This document shows, piece by piece, positions 1 through 7,492 of a stretch of DNA of 29,418 nt. The notes under the pieces were generated by a model. That model was given only the letters and a program-made list of their open reading frames with translations, was not told the DNA's origin and did no database searches. Origin of the DNA: an uncultured Collinsella sp. (GTDB lineage Bacteria; Actinomycetota; Coriobacteriia; Coriobacteriales; Coriobacteriaceae); NCBI GenBank assembly GCA_905208635.1, contig CAJLPX010000023.1:1-29418 (forward strand). The letters are read 5' to 3'. Both the position numbers and the translations under genes were made by a program. Within the stretch, counting starts at the first letter, position 1. Every line of letters starts with the position of its first letter.

Positions 1-4
1 AACA

Positions 5-27
5 GGAGGCCACTTAATGTGGCCTCC
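5..27. terminator. Hairpin at window edge, probable end of the preceding gene
   Basis: A perfect 9-bp stem (GGAGGCCAC / GTGGCCTCC) closes a 5-nt loop. No T-run follows on the plus strand, so it may act with an unseen upstream gene or on the minus strand. The hairpin is certain from sequence; the terminator role is inferred. Confidence 0.5.
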
Positions 28-94
28 GTCGTGAGCAGGACTGTAGAGCAGCAAACTTAACCCCTGCCCCGGTGCCCGGCGGGCAACCTCTCCC

Positions 95-123
95 TTGTAC
101 TCTATCAAGGTAAAGTGTATGAT
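95..123 (+). promoter_or_regulatory. Sigma-70-type promoter of the amino-acid ABC operon
   Basis: TTGTAC (95-100), a 17-nt spacer and TATGAT (118-123) form a good housekeeping promoter 58 bases before the first gene. The spacer contains TAAAGTG (111-117), the same half-site that builds the inverted repeat at 142-161, so a regulator could touch the promoter itself. Confidence 0.6.
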
Positions 124-141
124 TCTGAACGTTACATGACT

Positions 142-161
142 CACTTTACCTAACTAAAGTG
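142..161. promoter_or_regulatory. Candidate operator: CACTTTA-N6-TAAAGTG
   Basis: A perfect 7-bp inverted repeat with a 6-nt spacer lies between the promoter and the ribosome binding site of the solute-binding protein. A third copy of the half-site (111-117) sits inside the promoter spacer. The arrangement fits a dimeric repressor; which protein binds is unknown. Confidence 0.5.
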
Positions 162-180
162 CTATCGAGGGGGGAATACC

Positions 181-1041
181 ATGAATACCGATATGTCTCG
201 TCGTCAGTTTGTTGGTCTAGCCGGCTCGCTCGCCACGGTGCTTGGCCTTGGTCTTGTCGGCTGCGGCGGTGGTGCCGGCAAGGGCTCCGCTGCAGGCTCT
301 ACCACTGCCAAGGATGTGAAGGGCGCGGCGGAGTCCAAGAAGCTCGTGGTGGGCTTTGATAAGTCCTACCCTCCGTACGGCTTTGTGGGCGACGATGGCG
401 AGTACACCGGTTTTGATCTCGATCTGGCCAAGGCTGTTGCCGATAAGCAGGGCTGGGAGGTCAAATACGAGGCCATCGACTGGGACGCCAAGGATACGCT
501 GCTCAACTCCGGCGCCATCAACTGCATCTGGAACGGCTTTACCATGGAGGGCCGCGAGGACGACTACACGTTCTCCGAGCCGTACATGCTCAACGAGCAG
601 GTGCTCGTGGTCAAGAAGGACGCGGGTATCAAGAGCTGGGACGATCTTGCCGGCAAGACCGTGATTACCCAGACCGATTCCGCTGCGCAGGATGTGCTCG
701 AGGGCGACCAGAAGGATCTGGCCGCGACGTTTGCCACGCTCGATACCATCGGTGAGTACAACACGGCGTTTATGCAGCTCGAGAGTGGTGCAGTCGATGC
801 CGTTGCCTGTGACCTCTCGATCGCTCAGTATCAGCTTGCCGCCAAGCCCGATGCCTACACGCAGCTTGATAAGCCGCTGTCCAGCGAGCACTACGCCGTT
901 GGCTTTAAGAAAGGCGACACCAAGTCGGCCGATGCTGTGACCGAGTCGCTCAAGGCGCTCTACGAGGACGGCACGGTCAAGGACCTGTGCGATAAGTATG
1001 CAGATTACGGTCTTTCCTTCGACAACTGGGTTCTCAAATAA
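181..1041 (+). CDS. Amino-acid ABC transporter substrate-binding lipoprotein
   Basis: This 286-residue protein is a family 3 solute-binding protein (SBP_bac_3), which captures a polar amino acid outside the membrane and delivers it to the permease encoded next. The N-terminus has a twin-arginine motif (SRRQF, residues 6-10), a hydrophobic stretch and a lipobox LVGC with the lipidated cysteine at residue 28, so it is probably exported folded through Tat and anchored as a lipoprotein. The family start VVGFDKSYPPYGF and the EGREDDYTFSEPY segment are clear. The ATG follows an AGGGGGG ribosome binding site. Permease and ATPase genes downstream complete the transporter. The substrate cannot be read from sequence; glutamate/glutamine, cystine and histidine types all belong to this family. 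Confidence 0.9.
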   Translation: MNTDMSRRQFVGLAGSLATVLGLGLVGCGGGAGKGSAAGSTTAKDVKGAAESKKLVVGFDKSYPPYGFVGDDGEYTGFDLDLAKAVADKQGWEVKYEAIDWDAKDTLLNSGAINCIWNGFTMEGREDDYTFSEPYMLNEQVLVVKKDAGIKSWDDLAGKTVITQTDSAAQDVLEGDQKDLAATFATLDTIGEYNTAFMQLESGAVDAVACDLSIAQYQLAAKPDAYTQLDKPLSSEHYAVGFKKGDTKSADAVTESLKALYEDGTVKDLCDKYADYGLSFDNWVLK

Positions 1042-1044
1042 CGG

Positions 1045-1140
1045 CTTTCCCAGGCACCCGATCTTGCCGCTCAAACCGTCGCTCGCGTACAAAAGTACGC
1101 GTCGCTCCTCTTTCGCGGCAACCTCGGGCACCTGGAAAAC
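1045..1140. repeat. Long imperfect palindrome, copy A
   Basis: About 46 nt on each side fold back around GCGTAC-AAAA-GTACGC (1085-1100). The outer arms match in blocks (CCAGG, CCCGA, TTGCCGC and CGCGTAC all recur in the reverse complement). It starts 4 bases after the binding-protein stop. It resembles an intergenic REP or MITE-type element and could also stabilise the upstream mRNA segment (inference). Confidence 0.6.
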
Positions 1141-1220
1141 CCGTATGAATCTTGCGGCTCCAACCCTCCTCGCGTACCAAAGTACGCTTCGTCGGGCTTG
1201 TCGCTCGCAATCTTGGGCAC
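1141..1220. repeat. Long imperfect palindrome, copy B
   Basis: A second, more degraded copy of the element at 1045-1140, in the same orientation and directly adjacent. It is centred on GCGTAC-CAAA-GTACGC (1172-1187) and keeps the ATCTTGC flank and the terminal TTGGGCAC. Together the two copies fill almost the whole gap between binding protein and permease. Confidence 0.5.
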
Positions 1221-1275
1221 TGTGCCTATTTGAGAGTAAAATCCGCTGTTCCGTTACTGTGAAAGAGAGCTTGGG

Positions 1276-1929
1276 TTGTCTATTCAGGTCATGATGCAGA
1301 TGCTTGGCCAGGGATTCTTGGTCAGCTTGCAGCTGTTTGTGCTGACGCTGTTGGGGTCGATTCCGCTGGGAATTCCCGTGGCGTTTATGCGCATGAGCAA
1401 AATTGCGCCGCTTCGCTGGATCGCGCGCATCTATATTTCGGTCATGCGCGGCACGCCGCTCATGCTACAGATGTTTGCCATCTACTTCGCCCCGTACTAC
1501 GTGTTCGGCATCTCGCTCACGCCCGATTCCAAGTGGACGGCGTGCGTCGTAGCGTTCATCATCAACTACGCCGGCTACTTTGCCGAGATCTATCGCTCGG
1601 GCTTGCAGTCCATTCCGCGCGGTCAATACGAGGCAGCCGAGGTGCTGGGCTATTCGCGCGTGCAGACGTTTCTGTATATCGTGATGCCGCAAGTTGCCAA
1701 ACGCATTTTGCCGGCGATGGGCAACGAGATCATCACGCTGGTCAAGGACACATCGCTGGCGTTTGCCATCGGTGTGGGGGAGATGTTCTCGACGGCCAAG
1801 GCGCTGGTTGCCTCGCAAGTGAGCATGGTGCCGTTTGCGATCGCGGCGCTGATTTACTGGGTCTTTAATTTCGTCGTCGAGATGCTGCTGGGCGCCGCCG
1901 AGAAAAAATTGGATTACTACCATGATTAA
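1276..1929 (+). CDS. Amino-acid ABC transporter permease (HisM/GlnP type)
   Basis: This 217-residue integral membrane protein forms the channel of a polar amino-acid importer. The N-terminal half has hydrophobic helices. The EAA loop that contacts the ATPase is visible as EAAEVLGYSRVQTFLYIVMP, and the segment MRGTPLMLQMF is typical of the family. The chosen start is TTG at 1276, preceded by a GAGAG ribosome binding site; ATG codons at 1291 and 1294 are alternatives without a good site. It overlaps the ATPase gene by 8 bases, which implies translational coupling. It is separated from the binding-protein gene by two palindromes, which may lower its expression relative to the abundant binding protein. 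Confidence 0.88.
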   Translation: MSIQVMMQMLGQGFLVSLQLFVLTLLGSIPLGIPVAFMRMSKIAPLRWIARIYISVMRGTPLMLQMFAIYFAPYYVFGISLTPDSKWTACVVAFIINYAGYFAEIYRSGLQSIPRGQYEAAEVLGYSRVQTFLYIVMPQVAKRILPAMGNEIITLVKDTSLAFAIGVGEMFSTAKALVASQVSMVPFAIAALIYWVFNFVVEMLLGAAEKKLDYYHD

Positions 1930-2686
1930 TTCGGTAATGAATATATCGAACGCGCGCAAGGCGTTTGGCGGCAATGAGGTGCTCAAGGATATCTCGCTCG
2001 AGGTCAAGCGTGGCGAGGTCGTGGCGATTATCGGGCCTTCGGGTGGCGGCAAGTCCACGCTGCTGCGGTGTGCCACGCTGCTCGAGACACTCGACGGAGG
2101 CTCGCTCTCGTTTGGTGACCTTGCCGTTGCGACGGATGCGGGTTCGGGCGCGGTCTATGCGAAGGGCGATGTGCCCAAACAAGCACGCTCGCGATTCGGC
2201 CTGGTGTTCCAAAATTACAATCTGTTTCCGCACTATACGGTGATGAAAAACATCACCGACGCTCCGGTTCGCGTACTCAAGCGTCCGCGCGAGCAGGCCG
2301 AAGCGCGTGCGCGTGAGTTGATCGCGCAGATGGGGCTTACGGGCAACGAGAACAAGGTGCCATGTGAGCTTTCGGGCGGTCAGCAACAGCGTGTGAGTAT
2401 CGCCCGCGCCTTGGCGCTCGACCCGGAGATCTTGTTCTTTGACGAGCCGACTTCGGCACTCGATCCCGAGCTGACGGCCGAGGTACTGCGTGTCATTAAA
2501 GACCTTGCCGCGCAGAATATGACGATGGTGATTGTAACCCACGCAATGCAGTTTGCGCGCGATGTTGCCGACCGCGTGGTCTTTATGGATGGCGGCCGCA
2601 TTGTCGAGGAGGGTCCTGCCGAGCAGGTCATCGACCATCCGCGTGAGCAGCGCACCCGTGAGTTCTTGAGCCGTATCGAGGGATAG
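1922..2686 (+). CDS. Amino-acid ABC transporter ATP-binding protein (GlnQ/HisP type)
   Basis: This 254-residue ABC ATPase energises the amino-acid importer. Walker A is GPSGGGKST (residues 38-46), the signature is LSGGQQQR, Walker B is ILFFDEPTSALDPE, and the switch histidine is in VTHAM. Length and motifs fit the polar amino-acid class. The ATG at 1922 overlaps the permease stop; an in-frame ATG at 1937 is possible. An insertion of about 20 residues after the first beta strands (around ATDAGSGAVYAKGDVPK) lengthens the region before the Q-loop. A strong terminator follows, so this is the last gene of the operon. Confidence 0.92.
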   Translation: MINSVMNISNARKAFGGNEVLKDISLEVKRGEVVAIIGPSGGGKSTLLRCATLLETLDGGSLSFGDLAVATDAGSGAVYAKGDVPKQARSRFGLVFQNYNLFPHYTVMKNITDAPVRVLKRPREQAEARARELIAQMGLTGNENKVPCELSGGQQQRVSIARALALDPEILFFDEPTSALDPELTAEVLRVIKDLAAQNMTMVIVTHAMQFARDVADRVVFMDGGRIVEEGPAEQVIDHPREQRTREFLSRIEG

Positions 2687-2719
2687 GCTCAGGTATTTAC
2701 TCAACTATTAATTGAGGCG

Positions 2720-2757
2720 AAGCCGCCGCAGGTCTTACGGTCTGTGGCGGCTTTTTG
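2720..2757 (+). terminator. Intrinsic terminator of the amino-acid ABC operon
   Basis: AGCCGCCGCAG (2721-2731) pairs with CTGTGGCGGCT (2742-2752) with one G-U pair, followed by TTTTTGTTT. The rest of the gap up to 2996 is GC-rich and holds a small hairpin (2897-2914) but no recognisable promoter. Confidence 0.85.
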
Positions 2758-2996
2758 TTTGCATCGACGGGGTTCAATAATCGCCTCACAAGCTTGTCTC
2801 TTCCTCTCGCCGCCTGTATTCATACGTGCGCCGAAAGGTATGCATGGACAGCCGCCCGTGAGGGTAGGGTGGTGGCATAGGACATTTGGAGGGTGAGTCG
2901 GCTCGGCTGCCGACCATGCTGCTCCCGGGACGGCACCGACCGCGAACTCTCCCCGTTGGCGTCGCGCATTGCGCGCGGCCCTGCAAGGAGGTCATC

Positions 2997-5072
2997 ATGG
3001 GTGCTCCCAAGACCGGTAACGTAAGGAACGTGGTGCTCGTAGGCCAAGGCGGGGTGGGCAAGACTTCACTCGCCGAAGCCATGCTCCACCTTTCCGGCAA
3101 GACCGCCCGCCTGGGCGGCCACGACGGCACCAAGCCCACGCTCGACTATGACCCCGAAGAGGTCAAGCGTGCGTTTTCCATCTCGACGACCATTGCGCCG
3201 ATCGACTGGAAGGGCGCGCGCATCAATGTGCTCGATGCCCCGTGCTACCCCGATTTTATCGGCGACGCCTTTGCCGCGATGAGCGTCTGCGAGACGGCTC
3301 TGTTTGTGGTCGACGCCGAGTCCGGCCCGCAGCCTACGACGGTTAAGCTCTGGTATGCCGCCGAGGACCTGCGCCTGGCGCGTGCGGTGTTCGTAAACCG
3401 CCTGTCGCGCTCCGAGGCCAGCTTTGCGACCACGATGGACCTGCTGCAGGAGCGCTTTGGCACGCGCTTGGGCGCCGTGACCCTGGGCTGGGGCGAGGGC
3501 GAGGACTTTAACGGCATCATCGACCTGGTGCGTATGAAGGCGCGTCACTGCAACGGCACCGAAGCCGTTGAGTCGGAGATTCCCGAGGAGTATCGTGCCC
3601 AGGCCGAGGAGGCCCATGACCATCTGTGCGAGTTGGTGGCCGAGGCCGACGATGAGCTGATGATGAAATACCTGGAAGGCGAGGAGACGCTGACGCAGGA
3701 GGAGCTTGAAGGCCTGCTGTCGAAGGCGATCGCCGAGCGCATCTTTGTGCCGGTCTTTGCGGGCGATTGCATTAAGGAGCAGGGCGTCAACTCGCTGATG
3801 GACGACATCGCGACGTACTTCCCGGCGCCGACCGACTACGGCGAGATGCCGCTTATCGACGGCGATTCGCTCAAGATTTCGAGCGACGATGATCGTCCGG
3901 TGGCGTTTGTGTTTAAGACCCTGGCCGATCCGCAGCAGGGTCGCATCAGCTTTATCAAGGTGCTGACGGGCACGCTTGAGCCGGGCCTTGAGCTGGTCAA
4001 CGCCCGCACGCGCAAGAGCGACCGTCTGGCTCACCTGTATGTGATGTGCGGCCGCGACATGACCGAGGTCGGGCACGCGTATGCTGGCGACATCATCGTG
4101 GCGCCCAAGCTGGCGGCCGAGACGGGCGATACGCTCTCGATTACCGGTAAGGTCGAGGCGGCGGCGTTTAAGTTCCCCAACTCGCAGTACCGCATCGCCA
4201 TTGAGGCCGAGAATCGCGGCGACGAAGAGAAGCTCTACACGTTTATCGAGAAGGCCTGCAAGGCCGATCCGACCATGAGTATCGACCGCGACGAGGAGAC
4301 CGGGCAGACCATCATCTCGGCGGTGGGCGAGGCGCAGGTTTCGGTGCTGCTCAACCGTTTGGAGGACCGTACCAAGGTTGTGGCAAAGAGCGTGCCGATC
4401 CGCATTCCGTATCGCGAGACCATCCGCCGCACGGCAAGTGCCCAGGGTCGTCATAAGAAGCAGACCGGTGGTGCCGGTCAGTATGGTGACTGCTGGCTGC
4501 GTGTGGAGCCGCTTATTGGGCCCGACGGCACGAGCGACGGCTACGAGTTTGTGGATGAGGTCGTGGGCGGCCGCATTCCGCGCTCGCTGATCCCCGCCGT
4601 GGACAAGGGCGTCCAGGAGACCATGAAGGACGGCATTATTGCCGGCTATCCGCTCACGGGCATTCGCGTCGCGGTGTACGACGGCTCGTATCACAGCGTC
4701 GACTCCAACGAGATGGCGTTCCGCGCGGCGGCCCGCATCGGCCTGCGCAAGGCGTGCGCCGATGCCGACCCGGTGGTGCTGGAGCCCATCGAGGAAATTA
4801 CGGTGACGATCCCCGAGAGCTATGCCGGCGCCGTGATGGGCGACATCTCGGCCTCGCGCGGTCGCGTGACAGGCATGGAGACCGACGAGCGCGGCGATAC
4901 CGTGGTCATTGCCCAGGCGCCGCTGGCCGAGCTGACGGATTATTCGACGCGCCTGCGCTCTATCACGCGCGGCACGGGCGACTTTACCATGAAGCCCGCA
5001 GGCTATGAGCAGGTGCCTTATGACGTTCAGGCCAAGCTGGTCGAGCGCTATGAGGAGGGCCGCGCCAAGTAG
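2997..5072 (+). CDS. EF-G-2-like translation factor GTPase paralogue
   Basis: This 691-residue protein has the full EF-G layout: a GTPase domain with P-loop GQGGVGKT (residues 16-23), domain II, domain III, domain IV (HKKQTGGAGQYGDCW) and a C-terminal domain V ending with RGTGDFTMKPAGYEQVP. It belongs to the EF-G-2 / FusA2-like group rather than canonical EF-G, since it reads DAP-Y where EF-G has DTPGH. Two GTPase motifs look altered: G3 is DAPC (residues 80-83, glycine replaced by cysteine) and G4 is NRLS (134-137, in place of NKxD). The start at 2997 follows AAGGAGG; the frame is open back to 2886 but that start lacks a ribosome binding site. It is a single-gene unit with its own terminator. 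The role of this group is not well settled. Confidence 0.85.
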   Translation: MGAPKTGNVRNVVLVGQGGVGKTSLAEAMLHLSGKTARLGGHDGTKPTLDYDPEEVKRAFSISTTIAPIDWKGARINVLDAPCYPDFIGDAFAAMSVCETALFVVDAESGPQPTTVKLWYAAEDLRLARAVFVNRLSRSEASFATTMDLLQERFGTRLGAVTLGWGEGEDFNGIIDLVRMKARHCNGTEAVESEIPEEYRAQAEEAHDHLCELVAEADDELMMKYLEGEETLTQEELEGLLSKAIAERIFVPVFAGDCIKEQGVNSLMDDIATYFPAPTDYGEMPLIDGDSLKISSDDDRPVAFVFKTLADPQQGRISFIKVLTGTLEPGLELVNARTRKSDRLAHLYVMCGRDMTEVGHAYAGDIIVAPKLAAETGDTLSITGKVEAAAFKFPNSQYRIAIEAENRGDEEKLYTFIEKACKADPTMSIDRDEETGQTIISAVGEAQVSVLLNRLEDRTKVVAKSVPIRIPYRETIRRTASAQGRHKKQTGGAGQYGDCWLRVEPLIGPDGTSDGYEFVDEVVGGRIPRSLIPAVDKGVQETMKDGIIAGYPLTGIRVAVYDGSYHSVDSNEMAFRAAARIGLRKACADADPVVLEPIEEITVTIPESYAGAVMGDISASRGRVTGMETDERGDTVVIAQAPLAELTDYSTRLRSITRGTGDFTMKPAGYEQVPYDVQAKLVERYEEGRAK

Positions 5073-5106
5073 CGTGTGGCTTTGTCTGCAACATGCATGC
5101 CGATGC

Positions 5107-5142
5107 AAGGGCCGCTCTGGGTAATCCGGAGCGGCCCTTTTT
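5107..5142 (+). terminator. Intrinsic terminator after the EF-G-like gene
   Basis: A 12-bp stem GGGCCGCTCTGG / CCGGAGCGGCCC (one G-U pair) with loop GTAAT is followed by five T. The convergent endonuclease gene ends at 5184, so the same hairpin may also serve the minus strand. Confidence 0.88.
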
Positions 5143-5183
5143 GATCCCTGGGGGATGCAAATCGGTTCTTGTCGTGGTTAGGG

Positions 5184-6143
5184 CTAGTCCCCCGAGGCCT
5201 GGTTGCGGCCGGTGGCGTAGTCAATCTGCACATGCGGTTGCAGGTTGTAGCAGTACACGTGGAAGCACAGCGTTTTGCCGTGGTCCTCGACCGACTGTGC
5301 CTCAAGGCGCACGCCACGGCAGACAAGTTCCTCTTCGTTATACATGGGTGTGACGCGATAGAGCACGTGGTTGCCCGTGTCGTGGATGTAGCCGAGAATC
5401 TGCTCTTCGAAGGGCAACATGCCTGTCTCGTTGAGATAGCGAGTACCGGTGAGGAGATTTTTGCGGTTGGCGTTTTCGCCGCAGAGCGACCAGGCGATAA
5501 GGTGACAGCGGTTGTAGAGGCTCTGGCCTGGAATAAAGTCGTAGCGCTGCTGGTGCCAACCGGCGGGATGGATGCGCGAGATGTCGCCGCGCTTGCCTTG
5601 GCCGAGCGATTCGGGTCCTATGCAGGCGAGCGCTTTGCGGGTACGGCCCAGGCTGTCGAGTTTAGAGAGCTTCTTAAAGCAGCCCTCTTCGGTGGCCCGT
5701 TCGTATTCATCGAGCGTGAACGACGGCGTGCCGAGCGGATGCGTGCCGTCGGCGCGGAGGGCAACGTAGGGGTTGCCGGCGTAGTCGGGAATGCTGCTGA
5801 GATATACGCCGCGGGCGCGGTTGAGGTCGGGGTTTTCCACTTCGTCGACGGGGGTGGCGTTCGAAGAGACATCGTCAGCGGTGCCGGTCGTGGCGGATTC
5901 GGAGCCATCGCCGGAGTCCTCGGAGCTCGCTGTTCCCGATTCGAGCCGGGCGACCAAGTCCGCTTCGTCGTCGGTGCGGTTGGGGCTCTCGCTTTGCTTC
6001 TCGGCTAGAGCCGCCGCCTGCTCATCGCTTTGCGGCGAGAGCAGCTTGGGCGCCCCGTCGAGCGATCCCGTAAACAGCGCAAAGCCCAGCACCACGGCGG
6101 TGCCGATGGAAAGTACTTGCTTGTAGGCGGACTTGCGCGACAT
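5184..6143 (-). CDS. Membrane-anchored or secreted DNA/RNA non-specific endonuclease
   Basis: This 319-residue protein has a positively charged start and a hydrophobic segment (about residues 10-27), then a low-complexity acidic/serine linker (about 35-105), then a DNA/RNA non-specific endonuclease domain. The active-site motif is NRCH (211-214), a variant of the DRGH motif of this family, with the catalytic histidine at 214 and the conserved block GENANRKNLLTGTRYLN (222-238) that supplies the metal-binding asparagine. The closing segment VYCYNLQPHVQIDYATG is also typical. It probably acts outside the membrane on extracellular DNA, for nutrition or DNA processing (inference). The ATG follows AGGAG at good distance. 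No competence genes are adjacent. Confidence 0.85.
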   Translation of the reverse strand: MSRKSAYKQVLSIGTAVVLGFALFTGSLDGAPKLLSPQSDEQAAALAEKQSESPNRTDDEADLVARLESGTASSEDSGDGSESATTGTADDVSSNATPVDEVENPDLNRARGVYLSSIPDYAGNPYVALRADGTHPLGTPSFTLDEYERATEEGCFKKLSKLDSLGRTRKALACIGPESLGQGKRGDISRIHPAGWHQQRYDFIPGQSLYNRCHLIAWSLCGENANRKNLLTGTRYLNETGMLPFEEQILGYIHDTGNHVLYRVTPMYNEEELVCRGVRLEAQSVEDHGKTLCFHVYCYNLQPHVQIDYATGRNQASGD

Positions 6144-6256
6144 TGCGGCTCCTGGCTAGATGGTTGGGAATCTACCAGTCTAGCAGGTGCCGGCAGGGGC
6201 CGTTCTATCGAACAAATACTCAAGATTTGGGATAGACGTTACTGATTCATTTGCCT

Positions 6257-6290
6257 CATATGGAGCTGCGACGGTTGTGCATATGGAGCT
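6257..6290. repeat. Direct repeat of CATATGGAGCT
   Basis: The 11-mer CATATGGAGCT occurs at 6257-6267 and again at 6280-6290, 23 bases apart start to start. It lies between the divergent endonuclease and phosphatase genes. The function is unknown; it may be a paired protein-binding site. Confidence 0.4.
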
Positions 6291-6295
6291 ATTCG

Positions 6296-6352
6296 GCGTT
6301 TCCCCAGATAAAACCTGCCAAAATAAACCTGGCCCTTTTCAGCAGGTTGGCG
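6296..6352 (+). repeat. Dispersed REP-like element, copy 1
   Basis: It has a conserved lead GCGTTTCCCCAGATAAAA, then ACCTGCCA, a 19-nt loop starting AAATAAACCTGGCCC, and a partly paired closing arm CAGCAGGT. Related copies lie at 7322-7378, 11097-11153 and, inverted, at 27224-27275. This copy abuts the promoter region of the first HAD gene. Confidence 0.75.
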
Positions 6353-6360
6353 CGATATGA

Positions 6361-6375
6361 TATATACGTTATATA
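6361..6375. promoter_or_regulatory. Near-palindrome TATATACGTTATATA upstream of the HAD gene, copy 1
   Basis: This 15-mer is repeated exactly at 12307-12321 in front of the second HAD paralogue, together with the following ACAAGTT. Its position 56 bases before the start codon fits a -10 region or an operator. A loose TTGGCG lies 17 nt upstream of TATATA here but not in the other copy. Confidence 0.45.
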
Positions 6376-6430
6376 CAAGTTGCAAAGTGGGATGGGGTTG
6401 CGGTAACGCAAGCCGGCGAAGGGGGCCGAT

Positions 6431-7081
6431 ATGATCAAGGCTGTCATTTTTGACATGGACGGAACGCTGGTCGACACCGAGCGTTTGGACATGAGGGCAT
6501 GGAAGGTGGGCGCTGCCGAGCTGGGGATCGCGATTGACGATGCGCTGGTCCATCAGTTTATCGGTCGCTCGATGCCCGATGTCAGGGACATCCTTGAGGA
6601 GCATTATGGCAGCCGCGAAATCGTCGAGACGGTCGAAGCCCGCTACAGGGATGCTCTCGACGAGATGGTCAAGACCGATCTTGAGCTTAAGGCTGGCGCT
6701 GCCGAGTGCCTGGACGAACTGCTGGCTGCGGGCTATCACGTGGGCCTTGCGACGTCGTCGCGTCGCGTTGCGGCCGAGCGCAACCTTAAGACGGTCGGCC
6801 TCTTTGACAAGTTTGAAACGGTGACCTGCAACGAGGATACTCTGAACGGCAAGCCCAATCCCGAGATCTACCTGCTCGCCTGCGAGCGCGCGGGCTTTGC
6901 TCCCGAGGAATGTGCCGTGGTCGAGGACTCACGCAATGGCTGCGTCTCAGGCATCACGGCCGGCTGCCATGTCTTTGCCGCGCCCGATATCTTGCCGCTG
7001 CCGCAGGACGTGGTAGATGGCTGCGAGGCCGTGCTCGACACGCTGTTCGATCTGCCGGCCGCGGTCAAGGCCGTGCGCTAA
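6431..7081 (+). CDS. HAD-superfamily phosphatase (subclass IA), paralogue 1
   Basis: This 216-residue enzyme is a beta-phosphoglucomutase-like HAD hydrolase that probably dephosphorylates a small phosphorylated metabolite, perhaps a sugar phosphate. The nucleophile motif is DMDGT (8-12), the second motif ends in ATSS, the lysine is in GKPNPEIY, and the metal-binding acidic pair is in EDSRNG. The cap is the small helical type between residues 15 and about 80. A ribosome binding site AAGGGGG precedes the ATG. A second copy at 12383 has the same length and about 83 percent identity by hand count; the differences cluster in the cap. The stop codon overlaps the end of a decayed LacI fragment on the other strand. 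The substrate is unknown. Confidence 0.85.
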   Translation: MIKAVIFDMDGTLVDTERLDMRAWKVGAAELGIAIDDALVHQFIGRSMPDVRDILEEHYGSREIVETVEARYRDALDEMVKTDLELKAGAAECLDELLAAGYHVGLATSSRRVAAERNLKTVGLFDKFETVTCNEDTLNGKPNPEIYLLACERAGFAPEECAVVEDSRNGCVSGITAGCHVFAAPDILPLPQDVVDGCEAVLDTLFDLPAAVKAVR

Positions 7082-7313
7082 AGGTATGTGCCGAGGTCGA
7101 TGACGGTAGCTTTGGCGTGGCTGCTTGCCCGGGTGCTGACGCGCTCGGCAATCTGGCTGCCGATGCCGTAGCCGTCGGATGCGGTATTCTACTCTCCGGC
7201 GCCAATGAACTCAATTTTAATATCGGGATACGGGGCGAGGGTCTTGTGGATGCCAGGTATGCGCAGAGCGAGCTGCATGAATGCCGCTCTGCCCACAACG
7301 GTGATATGGCGTG
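7078..7313 (-). pseudogene. Remnant of a LacI-family regulator gene
   Basis: Read on the minus strand, 7313-7142 encodes RHITVVGRAAFMQLALRIPG and continues to IEFIGAGE, closely matching the intact LacI gene at 26459-26630. A TGG tryptophan codon of the intact gene is TAG here. After about IAER the match breaks and resumes only at the extreme C-terminus (VIDLGTYL-stop against TDINLGAYL-stop), so an internal stretch is deleted. The DNA-binding domain and first half are missing: the homology ends next to the REP-like element at 7322. It is a dead fragment of a close relative of the regulator in this window. Confidence 0.82.
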
Positions 7314-7321
7314 TCCCTCTT

Positions 7322-7378
7322 CGCGTTTTCCCCGATAAAAATCTGCCAAAATAAACCTGTCCCTTTTTTAGTAGGTTG
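7322..7378 (+). repeat. Dispersed REP-like element, copy 2
   Basis: This is a diverged copy reading CGCGTTTTCCCCGATAAAA, then ATCTGCCA and the conserved loop AAATAAACCTGTCCC. The closing arm (TAGTAGGT) pairs only partly. It marks the breakpoint of the LacI remnant. Confidence 0.7.
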
Positions 7379-7395
7379 CGGGGGCTCGGGTTTGC

Positions 7396-7424
7396 TTGTT
7401 TCGCGTGACGTTGCGTGGAATAAT
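7396..7424 (+). promoter_or_regulatory. Possible promoter of the first LicT-type regulator
   Basis: TTGTTT (7396-7401), 17 nt and AATAAT (7419-7424) are a plausible sigma-70 promoter 69 bases before the antiterminator gene. The match is moderate. Confidence 0.35.
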
Positions 7425-7492
7425 CGAGGCGAACCATCTTAACTAGAATTCATTGCGCTTGCCCTTCGGCTGCGCCTATTTTCGGAGGCATC

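Noticed and set aside
2886..2996. N-terminal extension of the EF-G-like protein from 2886
   Set aside because: The frame is open but has no ribosome binding site, no family similarity, and the start at 2997 has a strong AAGGAGG.
3066..5108. A 680-codon open frame antisense to the EF-G-like gene
   Set aside because: It is the complement of a strongly supported gene in a GC-rich genome, has no recognisable domain, and its composition is that of a shadow frame. The same holds for the long antisense frames over the rhamnose, PTS and LacI genes.
5169..6008. Plus-strand open frame of 279 codons
   Set aside because: It is the reverse of the endonuclease gene, whose active-site motif and conserved blocks are clear on the minus strand.
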